From Hoyosella altamirensis (lineage in GTDB: Bacteria; Actinomycetota; Actinomycetes; Mycobacteriales; Mycobacteriaceae): a DNA stretch of 64,000 bases. Both the position numbers and the translations under genes were made by a program. Shown piece by piece: positions 28,727 through 38,859 of this stretch; the first letter of the stretch is position 1, and each line of letters opens with the position of its first letter. The notes beneath the pieces are model-generated. The model was given only the letters and a program-made list of their open reading frames with translations, was not told the origin of the DNA and searched no databases. Location of the stretch: the NCBI RefSeq assembly GCF_014191505.1, contig NZ_JACHWS010000001.1, positions 372,001 to 436,000 of the forward strand, in the 5' to 3' direction.

Positions 28727-29707
28727 TCAGGCGCTGCCATCGAAGAGTGAGGTCACGGATCCGTTCTCGAAAACCTCGCGGATGGTCTGCGCGAGCAGCG
28801 GCGCGATAGAGAGCACCGTCAACTGCGGGAAGTGCTTGTCCTCAGAGATTGGAAGCGTGTTAGTGACGATCACTTCTTTGGCACCACAATTGGCTAGGCG
28901 TTCAGCTGCGGGATCTGAAAGTACGCCGTGTGTGGTCGCGATAACGACGTCTCCCGCTCCGGACTCTTTGAGCAGACCTACGGCCCCGGCGATCGTGCCG
29001 CCGGTGTCGATCATGTCGTCAATCAGGATGCTGGTGCGTCCTTCGACGTCGCCGACAACGCGGTTCGACTTCACCTGGTTCGGTACCAGCGGATCACGAG
29101 TTTTGTGGATGAACGCGAGCGGCGCTCCGCCGAGGAAGTCTGCCCACTTCTCAGCGACACGGACACGGCCCGAGTCGGGGGAGACCACCGTGATCTGATC
29201 GAGCGAGTAGTGGGAACGCACGTACTCTGCGAGCTGAGGCGCTGCGCGCATGTGGTCAACCGGGCCGTCGAAAAACCCCTGGATCTGATCGGTGTGCAAG
29301 TCCACCGTGATGATCCGGTCGGCGCCTGCGGTCTTCAGCAGGTCTGCGACGAGACGCGCTGAGATGGGCTCGCGACCGCGGTGCTTTTTGTCCTGCCGTG
29401 CGTAGGGGAAGAACGGCAGGATCGCGGTGATGCGTTTCGCTGAGCCTCGCTTGAGCGCATCGATCATGATCAACTGCTCCATGAGCCAGCTGTTCAGCGG
29501 GTATGGATGGCTTTGCAGAACAAAGGCGTCACATCCGCGGACGGACTCTTCGAAGCGGACGAAGATTTCGCCGTTCGCGAAGTCACGCGCCGTCTGCGGC
29601 GTCACCGCGATGTCGAGTTCCTTCGCGACCTGCTCGGCGAGCTCAGGATGAGCCCGGCCGGAGAAGAGCATCAGGTTCTTCTGGTTGTCAACGGAAAAAG
29701 CGCTCAC
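28727..29707 (-). CDS. prsA: ribose-phosphate pyrophosphokinase
   Basis: The 326-aa enzyme makes PRPP from ribose 5-phosphate and ATP. Motifs: [46 protein letters not shown] (ATP flexible loop), [18 protein letters not shown] (metal site) and [16 protein letters not shown] (PRPP loop). It overlaps glmU by 4 bp; the glmU-prsA pair is a conserved mycobacterial operon. Confidence 0.97.
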   Translation of the reverse strand: MSAFSVDNQKNLMLFSGRAHPELAEQVAKELDIAVTPQTARDFANGEIFVRFEESVRGCDAFVLQSHPYPLNSWLMEQLIMIDALKRGSAKRITAILPFFPYARQDKKHRGREPISARLVADLLKTAGADRIITVDLHTDQIQGFFDGPVDHMRAAPQLAEYVRSHYSLDQITVVSPDSGRVRVAEKWADFLGGAPLAFIHKTRDPLVPNQVKSNRVVGDVEGRTSILIDDMIDTGGTIAGAVGLLKESGAGDVVIATTHGVLSDPAAERLANCGAKEVIVTNTLPISEDKHFPQLTVLSIAPLLAQTIREVFENGSVTSLFDGSA

Positions 29708-31239
29708 TCGGTGCCGCCGTCCTCGGTTGCGTTGTGTTGTTTCCTCGCTGCATTGCGAGCCTTCACCGCAGCCTTCGCTGCTGCGGAGCCTGGACGATTC
29801 GCGTCGACCCAGCCCTCAATGTTGCGCTGTCTGCCGCCAGATATTGCTAGTGCCCCTGGCGGGACGTCTTCGCGGAGCACAGTGCCCGCTCCTGTATACG
29901 CGCCGTCACCGACATGCAGTGGTGCGACGAACATGGTGTCCGAGCCTGCCCGAACGTGCGACCCAACGATGGTTCGGCTCTTGTTAACGCCGTCATAGTT
30001 CACGAAAACGCTTGATGCGCCGATATTCGTGTGCTCGCCGATAGATGCGTCACCCACGTACGTCAGGTGCGGGACCTTGGAATGCGAGCCGATATCGACA
30101 TTTTTGGTTTCGACGTAGGTACCGATTTTCGCGTGGTCCCCGATCAACGATTTCGGGCGCAAATATGCGAACGGCCCAATCATGCTGGACGCGCCGATCG
30201 TGGAACGTTCACCGTGCGATCTGACTACCCGCGCATCCTCGCCGACAGTCACGTCCGTCAGCGTAGTGTCAGGACCAATCTCAGCCCGATCGCCGATGAG
30301 GGTCGCCCCATACAGTTGCACACCGGGGAGCAGGGTCGCGTCCCTGCCGAGACGGACCGAGACGTCGATCCATGTTGTGTCGGGGTCTATGACGCTGACG
30401 CCTTCACGCATCCAGTGCTCGACGATTCGGCGGTTCATCTCTTTGCGGAGCGCAGCGAGCTGGACACGGTCGTTGACCCCGGCTACGAGCGCCGCGTCGT
30501 CAACGTGCAGCGCACGGACCGTGAGATGGCGCCTGCGGGCAATCTCGATGACGTCCGTCAGATACAGCTCACCCTGCGCGTTGTCGGAACTCAGATCTTG
30601 AAGCGCCGAACGGAGATGTCGGGCGTCGAACGCGTAAACACCGGCGTTGACCTCCGTGATTGCGCGCTGCTCATCTGTCGCGTCAGCTTCTTCCACAATG
30701 GCGCTGAGGGAACCGTCGGCTTCGCGGACAATCCGTCCGTAGCCCCGCGGTCGGTCGACAGTGAATGTCAAGACCGTAACTGTAGCCCCAGCGCCCGCCT
30801 GATGGGTCGCGAGCAGTTCGTCCAGCGTTGCACCGTCGAGCAGGGGTACGTCCCCGGCAGTGACGAGGACTGTTCCGTCGAAGTCGTCTGGGAGCACTTT
30901 CAGGCCGCTCTCGACTGCATGCCCGGTGCCGTTCTGTTCCTCCTGCACGGCCACCGCAATATCGCGTTCGAGCAACTCAGCTACGGCTTTCACTTCGCGG
31001 GCGACAAGTTCACGTTGATGCCCCACAACCGAGACTAGGGCTCCAGGGTCGATGGCGTTCGCAGCCGTGAGAGCGTGCCCGATCATCGAACGGCCGCACA
31101 TTGTGTGCAGCACCTTTGGCAGGTCCGACTTCATGCGGGTGCCGGCGCCCGCAGCAAGCACAATGACAGCGGTAGAAGCCCTTGATGGATCAGACGTCGA
31201 GTCAGGAACTACTGCAGCAGCCGGTGGAGTCTGCGGCAT
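29704..31239 (-). CDS. glmU: bifunctional UDP-N-acetylglucosamine pyrophosphorylase / glucosamine-1-phosphate acetyltransferase
   Basis: GlmU makes UDP-GlcNAc for the cell wall. The 511-aa protein has the uridylyltransferase domain ([35 protein letters not shown]) and a C-terminal left-handed beta helix ([43 protein letters not shown]). The C-terminal tail is Ala/Lys-rich. The start at 31239 has GGGAGAAG upstream. The same product pool links to the GlcNAc uptake module later in the window. Confidence 0.97.
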   Translation of the reverse strand: MPQTPPAAAVVPDSTSDPSRASTAVIVLAAGAGTRMKSDLPKVLHTMCGRSMIGHALTAANAIDPGALVSVVGHQRELVAREVKAVAELLERDIAVAVQEEQNGTGHAVESGLKVLPDDFDGTVLVTAGDVPLLDGATLDELLATHQAGAGATVTVLTFTVDRPRGYGRIVREADGSLSAIVEEADATDEQRAITEVNAGVYAFDARHLRSALQDLSSDNAQGELYLTDVIEIARRRHLTVRALHVDDAALVAGVNDRVQLAALRKEMNRRIVEHWMREGVSVIDPDTTWIDVSVRLGRDATLLPGVQLYGATLIGDRAEIGPDTTLTDVTVGEDARVVRSHGERSTIGASSMIGPFAYLRPKSLIGDHAKIGTYVETKNVDIGSHSKVPHLTYVGDASIGEHTNIGASSVFVNYDGVNKSRTIVGSHVRAGSDTMFVAPLHVGDGAYTGAGTVLREDVPPGALAISGGRQRNIEGWVDANRPGSAAAKAAVKARNAARKQHNATEDGGTE

Positions 31240-31505
31240 TCTTCTCCCTTGCTCACAGCGAGTCAGGTCTCAGTCAGGTTGCAACGTTGCGTGGCGCGAC
31301 CGTGCGCCGATCGTCGATAATACGCAGGATATGCCCGTGCGCCGAACCGCATCGCCGAATTCACGGGTAGCTGTGCACATCTGCGCCGGGTGAGACGCAA
31401 GTTGCGGTCTACGGGGCCAGGAAGGCGCGGCCGTACAGACCGTTCAGCTCGACTCGATGCGGCAAAGCCGTGTTTAGGGGTGCGCTCGTTCGGTTAGATT
31501 GCAGC
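31240..31505. other. glmU/antiporter divergent intergenic region
   Basis: No gene is seen. The stretch holds the glmU ribosome site, a perfect 10-bp palindrome GCAACGTTGC at 31281-31290 of unknown meaning, and TAGATT at 31495-31500, 5 nt before the antiporter GTG. Confidence 0.4.
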
Positions 31506-32753
31506 GTGAACATCAGCCTGTACCTTGCCGTCTTTGGTGGACTTTCGCTGATCATCGCCGCTTTTTCAGCGTCCCTCCGTAAATGGCCGGTGTCGGAACC
31601 GATGCTCGGCCTGCTTGCAGGCGCATTGCTCGGTCCGCAAGTCGTCGGCGCGCTCCACGCGCCAGAAGACAGCGCCTCATTGCTGAGGGAGGCTGCGAAC
31701 CTCTTGCTGGCCCTATCAGTAATGGGAGTTGCGTTACAGTTCCCCTTGCGGGCCATCCGCGCTCATACGCGCTCACTGCTCATCCTGCTCCTAGTGGCGA
31801 TGCCGCTGATGGCGGCGATCTCAGCCGGAATCGGGTGGGCAATCCTCGGCGTGCCACTCGTCGCCTGTGCTCTGCTGGGCGCCGCCCTATGCCCGACAGA
31901 CCCCGTCCTGGCGTCCAATGTGGTGGGCGGGAGATTCGCCGAGCGCGACGTGCCTCAGCGCACCAGACAGCTGCTCCTGCTGGAATCTGGAGCGAACGAC
32001 GGCCTCGCGCTGCCGCTGGTTCTCGTAGCTATTGCGCTGACGGGAGTCGCTACCGTGGGCAGTACCGCGGTCGAATCCCTATGGCAACTGTCAGGGGCCG
32101 TGGCAGTGGGCGTCATCGCTGGGTGGTGTGGTGGGAAGGCTCTGAGGACAGGTGAAAAGCATGGCTCGACAGAGAGCGGGCCCATGCTCTTCTTCGCCGT
32201 CACGCTTGCGGTGGGCATCCTCGGGCTGTCCGACCTGGTTCATACCGACGGTGTACTAGCGGTCTTCGTTGGCGGTCTCGCTTTCAGCTTCGCTACTACC
32301 GGCCAGGAACGGGAAGCAGAGGTACGCATCGATGAGGCCGTCAACCGATTCGCGGTCCTGCCGCTCTTCATGCTTCTGGGGATGTCGCTGCCCTGGCAGG
32401 ACTGGAAGAGTCTCGGAGTGCAAGGACTGCTCTTCGCTGCGGCTGTACTGGTGCTGCGGCGACTGCCAGTGATCCTGTTGTTAGCGAAGGCGCTGAAACT
32501 GCGCCTGCGCGACGCTGTCTACCTAGGCTGGTTCGGGCCGATCGGAGTTGCCGCGCTGTTCTACCTGCTCTTGATCGACCAACGAATCGGCCTCGATCCG
32601 GAGCTTTACGCGGCCGGAACCCTGGTTATCGCTGTCAGCACTGTCGTGTTCGGGCTCACCGCTGCTTCCGGGCGCGTGCTGTACCGGCGCGCGTCAGGTG
32701 GCGCTGCGGAAGACAGCGCTGTCGAGGACAAAGTGATGGACCGTGAGGAGTGA
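31506..32753 (+). CDS. monovalent cation:proton antiporter (CPA1-type)
   Basis: A 415-aa membrane protein with 11-13 helices and the CPA signature ALCPTDPVLASNVVGG (TDP motif) plus LLLESGANDGLALP (ND motif), which form the ion-binding site of Na+/H+ antiporters. The C-terminus is a short acidic tail without a regulatory TrkA domain. Start is GTG 31506 with TAGATT 5 nt upstream and no ribosome site, probably leaderless. It begins a block that is absent from the corresponding M. tuberculosis locus. Confidence 0.88.
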   Translation: MNISLYLAVFGGLSLIIAAFSASLRKWPVSEPMLGLLAGALLGPQVVGALHAPEDSASLLREAANLLLALSVMGVALQFPLRAIRAHTRSLLILLLVAMPLMAAISAGIGWAILGVPLVACALLGAALCPTDPVLASNVVGGRFAERDVPQRTRQLLLLESGANDGLALPLVLVAIALTGVATVGSTAVESLWQLSGAVAVGVIAGWCGGKALRTGEKHGSTESGPMLFFAVTLAVGILGLSDLVHTDGVLAVFVGGLAFSFATTGQEREAEVRIDEAVNRFAVLPLFMLLGMSLPWQDWKSLGVQGLLFAAAVLVLRRLPVILLLAKALKLRLRDAVYLGWFGPIGVAALFYLLLIDQRIGLDPELYAAGTLVIAVSTVVFGLTAASGRVLYRRASGGAAEDSAVEDKVMDREE

Positions 32754-32780
32754 ACGCTCAGACTTGTCACTGCAGGCGCG

Positions 32781-32792
32781 TAATCTAGCGCC
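32781..32792 (+). promoter_or_regulatory. -10-like TAATCT before the Imm-5-like gene (leaderless candidate)
   Basis: TAATCT at 32781-32786 stands 6 nt before GTG 32793 and no ribosome site is visible. Confidence 0.45.
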
Positions 32793-33524
32793 GTGCAGCT
32801 TATCGAGCCCGCACCACCGCACTGTCCCAATGGCCATCGGCTCGGACCAAACGAAGTGCTTGTCGGGTGGCAAACGACGAATGAGCCGTACTGCCGCACC
32901 TGGGAATGCCGAACTTGCGGTGCCATCGTCAGAGACTGCGCTGTCACCACGCGCGAGGATGCAAATGTGGCTGATGAGGATCTGATGGTTGAACTCAGCA
33001 TCGCTGACCTGCGTGAGGTGGCAGCGTTTGCCGCAGCCTGCGCGGAGCCGGTGCTGGCGATCTTCGAGCGCGACTGCGCAGGTGATACACGTGCACGGTC
33101 TGCACTCGACGAGGCGCACAGGTTTGCCTCCGGGGGAAACCGGACCAAGGCGCTGCGAATGACTGCGCTCGCAGCGCACCGCGCGGCGCGTTCCGCACAA
33201 GAGGGCGGCCTTGAAGCCGCAGTCGACGCGGCGCGCGCTGCCGGTCACGCGGGAGGCGCTGCATACCTGCATCCACTGGCGAAAGCGACCCAGGTCAAGC
33301 ACATCCTCGGAGCAGCCGCCCATGCAGCCCGAGCACTCGAACTCGATGCTGGCGGCGACTACACAGTGGGCGACGGGTACATCGAAAAGGCGGGAAATCT
33401 AGCTGGCCCCATCGTGGTGAGCGTCCTGACGCGTTACCCAAGCGCCCCAGGTGGCGGTGGTCGTGTGGGCGAGCTCATGCGAGCACTAGATACAAGGTTG
33501 CGTGGACTGGAAGCCTGCCGCTAA
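32793..33524 (+). CDS. Cys-rich N-terminal motif fused to an Imm-5-like (putative immunity) domain
   Basis: The 243-aa protein starts with a probable zinc-binding stretch: C11-P-N-G-H15, then C34, C39, C42 (YCRTWECRTCG). From about residue 65 to 190 it matches, by eye, the helical Imm-5-like domain (LSIADLREVAAFAAACAEPVL, DTRARSALDEAHRFASG, AAHRAARSA, GGAAYLHPLAKATQVKHILGAAAHAA). Proteins with this domain are annotated as putative immunity proteins but their partner toxins are mostly unknown. No toxin gene is adjacent. It lies between the antiporter and a damaged HicB-type antitoxin. Domain assignment is from recall and should be tested. Confidence 0.6.
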   Translation: MQLIEPAPPHCPNGHRLGPNEVLVGWQTTNEPYCRTWECRTCGAIVRDCAVTTREDANVADEDLMVELSIADLREVAAFAAACAEPVLAIFERDCAGDTRARSALDEAHRFASGGNRTKALRMTALAAHRAARSAQEGGLEAAVDAARAAGHAGGAAYLHPLAKATQVKHILGAAAHAARALELDAGGDYTVGDGYIEKAGNLAGPIVVSVLTRYPSAPGGGGRVGELMRALDTRLRGLEACR

Positions 33525-33686
33525 TGCCTCTGCACACGGTACGAAGGGTGAGTCCTGCGACATATTTGGATACGAGGTGGACTGAGAAAGTAGCCGCCTC
33601 CGACAAGCCGACACGAAAAGTGGTCAAACCGCAAGGTCCTGGAAGCCATCGACTCCACGCGGTAACAACCCAAGGGAGAAGCGCAC

Positions 33687-33932
33687 ATGAGCAGGAGAGC
33701 ATACGAAGTCAAAGTGACTCGTGAGGGTCGCTGGTGGATGGTTCGTGTACCGGAACTAGATGAACTCACCCAGGCCCGCCGTCTGAGCGAAGTTGAGCAA
33801 ATGGCACGCGAACTCATCGCGCTAGCGAACGACTCGCGCATCTCAGATGTCGATGTCACGGTGACTGTCGAAGTTCACGGACTCCGTGACGTCATCGGCG
33901 AAGCGATGCATATTCGGCAGGTCCGCGAGTAA
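33687..33932 (+). CDS. HicB-type antitoxin, N-terminal part (truncated by in-frame stop)
   Basis: The 81-aa ORF has the HicB antitoxin fold: YEVKVTREGRWWMVRVPELDELTQARRLSEVEQMARELIAL, a partly degraded RNase H-like module. GGGAGAAG precedes the ATG. The frame stays open beyond the TAA at 33930 and encodes a helix-turn-helix that HicB-like antitoxins carry at the C-terminus, so this ORF is probably a broken or read-through form. No complete HicA toxin is adjacent. Confidence 0.65.
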   Translation: MSRRAYEVKVTREGRWWMVRVPELDELTQARRLSEVEQMARELIALANDSRISDVDVTVTVEVHGLRDVIGEAMHIRQVRE

Positions 33933-34073
33933 GCCGCAAAACTAGAAGCGGAAGCGCAAGAGTTGTCCCGCCGCCTTGCAGGCGGACTATCCAAGGCAGA
34001 CGTTCCGGTCCGTGATATCGGCACCGTACTAGGTGTGTCCTATCAGCGAGCACACCAACTAATTAGCCACTAG
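33687..34073 (+). pseudogene. full-length HicB/HTH antitoxin gene split by TAA at 33930-33932
   Basis: Reading the same frame past the TAA gives AAKLEAEAQELSRR, a linker, and VRDIGTVLGVSYQRAHQLI, a convincing helix-turn-helix, ending at TAG 34071-34073. The two halves sit in one frame, 128 codons including the TAA, and match the usual length and order of HTH-bearing HicB antitoxins. A nonsense mutation, stop read-through or a base-call error would each explain it. Confidence 0.6.
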
Positions 34074-34217
34074 CGCCAAACCGTATCAATGGCCAGGTGA
34101 GGACGACCGGACGCGAGACGCGATCGACACCCTATTCTTGCGTGGGTCCCAGTGGGTCCAAGAGGCCCCTATCGACGCTTCCGAAGGTGGGAAAATATCG
34201 TCCCTACCTGCGCTTTG

Positions 34218-34289
34218 CTCCGCCGCCAGGACTCGAACCTGAACTAGCTGAACCAAAATCAGCGGTGCTGCCGATTACACCACGGCGGA
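34218..34289 (-). tRNA. tRNA-Gln(UUG)
   Basis: On the minus strand the 72-nt cloverleaf starts TCCGCCG and ends CGGCGGA plus discriminator G. The D arm, anticodon loop TTTTGGT (anticodon UUG) and the T arm with GGTTCGAGTCC are all present. CCA is not encoded. It sits at the border between the accessory block and the conserved TetR-mfd region. Confidence 0.93.
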
Positions 34290-34418
34290 TTGTGCGGCAC
34301 ACTGGCGCGGGCCCTGATGGAGGACCGGCAGCAGATGTGCGCAATGATCCTTACATACAGATGGGCGTTTGGTCGACTTGTATACGCGGCGATCCGCAGG
34401 GGAAGGATGGAATCGACG

Positions 34419-35108
34419 ATGACTAGCGCAAGGAGCTCGGGTTCTTCGGACGCGGCCCCGGACAGGGACAGCGCGACTGAGAGAGTTCCGCGTGCGCGCA
34501 TGACCGGTGCGGAGCGGCGAAACCAGTTGATCGAGGTGGCAAAGTCTCTGTTCGCTGAGCGTGGATACGAGGCGACCTCGGTGGAGGAGATCGCGCAGCG
34601 GGCGCAAGTGTCGAAGCCTGTCGTCTATGAGCATTTCGGCGGCAAAGAAGGAATCTATGCAGTCGTAGTCGACCGGGAGATGTCCGATCTGCGCGACCGG
34701 ATCACGTCCTCGTTGTCCTCGCATCGTTCGCGGGTGCGGGTGGAGCAGGTGGCGCTCGCGCTCCTGACCTACATCGAAGAATGCACGGATGGTTTCCGGA
34801 TTCTCGTTCGCGACTCGCCAGTGGGCGCAAGTTCAGGCACATACTCGAGTCTGCTGAATGACGCGATCGGTCAGGTTACGCATCTGCTGGCGTCGGACTT
34901 CGGCAAGCGGGAGCTGCAGCCCGAGTCGGCCGGGCTGTACGCGCAGGCGCTGGTGGGCATGGTGTCGGTCACTGCTCAGTGGTGGCTCGACGAGCGGAAC
35001 CCACCGAAGGAAATCGTCGCCGCGCATTTGGTGAACCTGTGCTGGAACGGTCTGATGAACCTTGAGCCGGAGCCACGATTGCACGGTTCTGATTCTGCTG
35101 AGGCTTGA
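34419..35108 (+). CDS. TetR family regulator (Rv1019-like)
   Basis: The 229-aa product has an N-terminal TetR HTH (RRNQLIEVAKSLFAERGYEATSVEEIAQRAQVSKPVVYEHFGGKEGIYAVVVDREM) preceded by about 30 disordered residues, and a C-terminal ligand domain (VRVEQVALALLTYIEE ... SVTAQWWLDERNPPKEIVAAHLVNLCWNGL). Position between tRNA-Gln and mfd matches M. tuberculosis Rv1019. Start chosen at ATG 34419, with GGGGAAGG upstream; ATG 34407 is an alternative. The ligand is unknown. Confidence 0.88.
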   Translation: MTSARSSGSSDAAPDRDSATERVPRARMTGAERRNQLIEVAKSLFAERGYEATSVEEIAQRAQVSKPVVYEHFGGKEGIYAVVVDREMSDLRDRITSSLSSHRSRVRVEQVALALLTYIEECTDGFRILVRDSPVGASSGTYSSLLNDAIGQVTHLLASDFGKRELQPESAGLYAQALVGMVSVTAQWWLDERNPPKEIVAAHLVNLCWNGLMNLEPEPRLHGSDSAEA

Positions 35109-35247
35109 CCTGACGCAAGTTCGCAGGCCGCTGACCTCGTGGGTGAGCGAATTGTCGGTGGTCGGTCATAGAATCGTGCGCGCTGGTCAATTGTGAGTCA
35201 GGCCGGCTGGTGGGATTCGTAGATCTATCGCGTGAGGAGCTCGGGGA

Positions 35248-38200
35248 GTGTCCGCTCAGCAGTCACGGCAAGGTGCGTCCTCGGCGCTCTTCGATTTCGC
35301 TCTCGGCGATGCAGCATTGCAGCAGGTGCGTGACGCAGTTGGCCGAACCGAGCGCACACTTGTCGCACCACTGGGGGCGCGTCCCTTCGTCGCGGCTGCC
35401 CTGGCCAGCGTCGCCCCAGTGCTGCTTGTCACGGCCAATCGCCGCGAGGCTGAAGACCTGACGAGTGAGCTTCAAGGCGTCCTTGGTGACACTGTCGCAT
35501 TGTTTCCCTCATGGGAGACGCTGCCGCACGAGCGGCTGTCGCCCGGGGCGGATACCGTCGGTCAGCGGCTTCAAGTGCTGCGGCGGCTTGCGCGTCCGGA
35601 CGATGCCACCTTCGGGGCGCCACTCAAGGTGATCGTCGCGCCGGTCCGCGCGGTTATTCAGCCGATGTCGCGCGGCCTCGGTGAACGCGCACCGGTTGTG
35701 CTGAAAATAGGCGAGGAACGCAGCTTCGACGATCTACTCGCTCAACTCACCGAGTTCGCCTACAAGCGCGTCGATATGGTCGCTAAGCGCGGCGAGTACG
35801 CGGTGCGGGGCGGGATCCTGGACATTTTCCCACCCACTGCTGAACACCCAATACGCATCGAGTTCTGGGGCGATGAGGTCACGGAACTGCGCGAGTTCTC
35901 CGTTGCCGACCAAAGGTCACTTTCCGGGGGTGCGGTCGAGGTTGTCATCGCGCCGCCGTGCCGGGAACTCTTGTTGACCGACTCTGCGCGGGAACGCGCC
36001 GCCGCACTTGCCGCGGACCACGCGGGCAACGACTCGCTGGTGGAACTATTCGACAAGCTGTCCTCGGGAATTCCAGTTGAGGGCATGGAGGCGCTGATCC
36101 CAGCTCTGACGGAAGGTCCGCTCGAGCTGCTGCCTGAGCTTCTCCCGCAGGGGACCGTTGTCGTTATCTGCGATCCCGAGAAAACTAACGCCAGGGCGGA
36201 TGACCTCCGCAGTTCCGGCACAGAGTTCCTCGAGGCTTCCTGGGCTGCCGCCTCTTTCGGTGGGGGTGCCCCCATCGATTCGCGCACGCTCGACCTTTCG
36301 GCATCAGCCTTCAAGCCGCTGCCCTTTGTGCGTGAGAGGGCTCTCGCTGGTGGTCGTGGCTGGTGGGATCTGACGCAGCTCGCCAGTGGAAGCGACGACG
36401 AACTGGTCTTGCCGGTCCAGGCTGCGCCCGCGATGCGGGGAAGTGAGCAGGAGATCGCGACCACTTTCGCCATGCTCCGCGCGCATATCTCGCAGGGCGG
36501 CCGTGCAGCGATCGTCGTCCCCGGTGCCGGTACCGCACAGCGTTATAAGGAGCGGCTACTTGACGCGGAAGTGCCTGCAGCTCTTCTCGAGCCGGGCAAA
36601 GCCCTGTCCGAAGGCGTGGTGAACCTGCTGTGTGCAACGCTCAGCAGCGGTGTGGTGTTCGAGGACGCTCAGCTCATCGTGCTCACCGAATCGGATCTGA
36701 CCGGAAACCGGGCGACCACGACGCCTGCACGCAAGCTCGCATCGAAGCGGCGCAACCAGGTTGACCCGCTTGCCTTGCAGGCGGGTGACCTTGTTGTGCA
36801 CGATCAGCACGGCATCGGACGGTTCGTGGAGATGGCGGAACGGACCGTCAGCGGCGCGCGGCGTGAATACCTCGTCATCGAATACGCGGCGAGCAAGCGC
36901 GGGCACCCGGGGGACAGGCTGTTCGTTCCGATGGAGTCCCTGGACCAGTTGTCGCGCTATGTCGGCGGCGAAGCGCCAGGTCTGTCGAAAATGGGCGGCT
37001 CCGACTGGCAGAACACTAAACGCAAGGCACGCAAAGCGGTCCGTGAGATTGCGGCAGAGCTTGTGCAGCTGTACGCGAAGCGGCAGGCCTCACCGGGCCA
37101 TGCATTCGGCCCGGATTCGCCGTGGCAAAGCGAACTCGAAGATGCTTTCGCGTTTGTGGAGACGGACGATCAGCTCACCGCAATTTCAGAAGTCAAGGGC
37201 GACATGGAGCGTGGCGTCCCGATGGACAGGGTCGTCTGCGGCGACGTTGGCTTCGGTAAGACCGAAATCGCTGTACGGGCAGCCTTCAAAGCGGTTCAGG
37301 ACAACAAGCAAGTTGCAGTTCTGGTGCCGACGACGTTGCTCGCGCAGCAGCACACAGAGACGTTCACGCAGCGGATGGCGGGATTCCCCGTAAAAATCAA
37401 GCAGTTGTCGCGCTTCACCGCTCCCACGGACTCACGTGCGGTCATCGCGGGGCTTGCGGATGGGACGGTGGACGTCGTCATTGGCACTCACAGGCTGCTC
37501 CAGACAGGTGTGCGCTGGAAAGACCTCGGCCTGGTGATTGTCGATGAAGAGCAACGATTCGGAGTCGAGCACAAGGAGCACATCAAAGCGCTTCGTTCGC
37601 ACGTCGACATGCTGACGATGTCCGCGACCCCCATACCGCGAACGCTAGAAATGTCGCTGGCGGGAATCAGGGAAATGTCGACGATCCTGACACCCCCTGA
37701 GGAGCGGCTGCCCGTCCTCACATACGTCGGGGCCCACGAAGACAAACAGGTTGGTGCAGCCATCCGGCGGGAACTCCTTCGCGACGGCCAGGTGTTCTAC
37801 GTTCACAACCGCGTCAGCTCGATCGAGAAGGCAGCCAAACACATTCGTGATCTCGTGCCGGAGGCTCGTGTAGTCGTCGCGCACGGTCAGATGAACGAAG
37901 AAGCACTCGAGACTACTGTTCAGGGCTTCTGGAACCGCGAATTCGACGTCCTGGTGTGCACCACAATTGTGGAGACAGGGCTCGACATCTCAAACGCGAA
38001 CACCCTGATCGTGGAGCGCGCGGACACGCTCGGTCTCTCGCAACTTCATCAGTTGCGCGGCCGCGTGGGCCGCGGCAGAGAACGCGGCTATGCCTACTTC
38101 TTGTATCCATCGAACCGGGTCCTGACCGAGACGGCGTACGACAGGCTCGCGACGATCTCGCAGAACTCCGATCTTGGTGCGGGGATGGCGGTAGCGATGA

Positions 38201-38853
38201 AGGACCTCGAGATCCGTGGTGCAGGAAACGTTCTCGGAGCCGAGCAGTCCGGCCACGTCGCGGGGGTCGGGTTCGATCTCTACATTCGACTCGTGGGCGA
38301 GGCTGTCGAAGCATTCAAGGCAGTGGCCGATGGCAGACCGGTCGAGGCGCCCGAGGAGAAGAAAGAAGTCAAGATCGACCTTCCAGTCGATGCCCATATA
38401 CCGCCCGATTACGTCTCCAGTGATCGCCTTCGGCTCGAGGCTTATCGCAAGATTGCAGCCGCGCAGGGCGATGACGAACTCGATGCCGCCACAGAAGAAT
38501 TGCTCGACAGGTATGGCCCGCTGCCGGAAGAGGTCAAACGACTACTCTCCGTGGCCAGGTTGCGCCTGATGTGCCGCGAACGCGGACTCACGGATGTCAC
38601 GGTAGTGGGCACACAACTCAGACTGGCGCCGATGACGCTTCCGGATTCGAAACAGGTCAGGCTCAAAAGACTGTACCCATCGGCCCAGTACCGCCCCACA
38701 ACGTCGCAAATACAGCTTCCGCTGCCTCGCAGCGGGAGGGGAACCCCAGCTGACCCTCGGGTGCGTGACAACGACGTCGTCCAGTTTGTAGCGGACTTCC
38801 TGACCTCCCTGGATGGGAAGCCAAAAGGGGAGACGCAGGTGATCGTGAGGTGA
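35248..38853 (+). CDS. mfd: transcription-repair coupling factor
   Basis: The 1201-aa Mfd removes RNA polymerase stalled at DNA damage and recruits UvrA. An N-terminal UvrB-like module is followed by the RNA-polymerase interacting domain ([40 protein letters not shown]), a RecG-like motor ([16 protein letters not shown] Walker [34 protein letters not shown]) and the C-terminal TRCF domain (about 1010-1110). GTG 35248 follows GAGGAG. mazG starts 6 bp downstream. Confidence 0.97.
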   Translation: MSAQQSRQGASSALFDFALGDAALQQVRDAVGRTERTLVAPLGARPFVAAALASVAPVLLVTANRREAEDLTSELQGVLGDTVALFPSWETLPHERLSPGADTVGQRLQVLRRLARPDDATFGAPLKVIVAPVRAVIQPMSRGLGERAPVVLKIGEERSFDDLLAQLTEFAYKRVDMVAKRGEYAVRGGILDIFPPTAEHPIRIEFWGDEVTELREFSVADQRSLSGGAVEVVIAPPCRELLLTDSARERAAALAADHAGNDSLVELFDKLSSGIPVEGMEALIPALTEGPLELLPELLPQGTVVVICDPEKTNARADDLRSSGTEFLEASWAAASFGGGAPIDSRTLDLSASAFKPLPFVRERALAGGRGWWDLTQLASGSDDELVLPVQAAPAMRGSEQEIATTFAMLRAHISQGGRAAIVVPGAGTAQRYKERLLDAEVPAALLEPGKALSEGVVNLLCATLSSGVVFEDAQLIVLTESDLTGNRATTTPARKLASKRRNQVDPLALQAGDLVVHDQHGIGRFVEMAERTVSGARREYLVIEYAASKRGHPGDRLFVPMESLDQLSRYVGGEAPGLSKMGGSDWQNTKRKARKAVREIAAELVQLYAKRQASPGHAFGPDSPWQSELEDAFAFVETDDQLTAISEVKGDMERGVPMDRVVCGDVGFGKTEIAVRAAFKAVQDNKQVAVLVPTTLLAQQHTETFTQRMAGFPVKIKQLSRFTAPTDSRAVIAGLADGTVDVVIGTHRLLQTGVRWKDLGLVIVDEEQRFGVEHKEHIKALRSHVDMLTMSATPIPRTLEMSLAGIREMSTILTPPEERLPVLTYVGAHEDKQVGAAIRRELLRDGQVFYVHNRVSSIEKAAKHIRDLVPEARVVVAHGQMNEEALETTVQGFWNREFDVLVCTTIVETGLDISNANTLIVERADTLGLSQLHQLRGRVGRGRERGYAYFLYPSNRVLTETAYDRLATISQNSDLGAGMAVAMKDLEIRGAGNVLGAEQSGHVAGVGFDLYIRLVGEAVEAFKAVADGRPVEAPEEKKEVKIDLPVDAHIPPDYVSSDRLRLEAYRKIAAAQGDDELDAATEELLDRYGPLPEEVKRLLSVARLRLMCRERGLTDVTVVGTQLRLAPMTLPDSKQVRLKRLYPSAQYRPTTSQIQLPLPRSGRGTPADPRVRDNDVVQFVADFLTSLDGKPKGETQVIVR

Positions 38854-38859
38854 CCGCCC

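Noticed and set aside
30031-31038. 335-codon plus-strand ORF antisense to glmU
   Set aside because: It is a shadow of glmU, which is fully supported by motifs and length; the antisense translation shows no domain.
33524-33724. 66-codon ORF with GSHR resembling part of a HicA toxin
   Set aside because: The match is a few residues, the ORF overlaps the antitoxin start and lacks the rest of HicA; coincidence is likelier.
34297-34418. longer TetR start at 34290-34407
   Set aside because: The added residues run into the tRNA-Gln promoter region and are not TetR-like; starts at 34407 or 34419 have a ribosome site.
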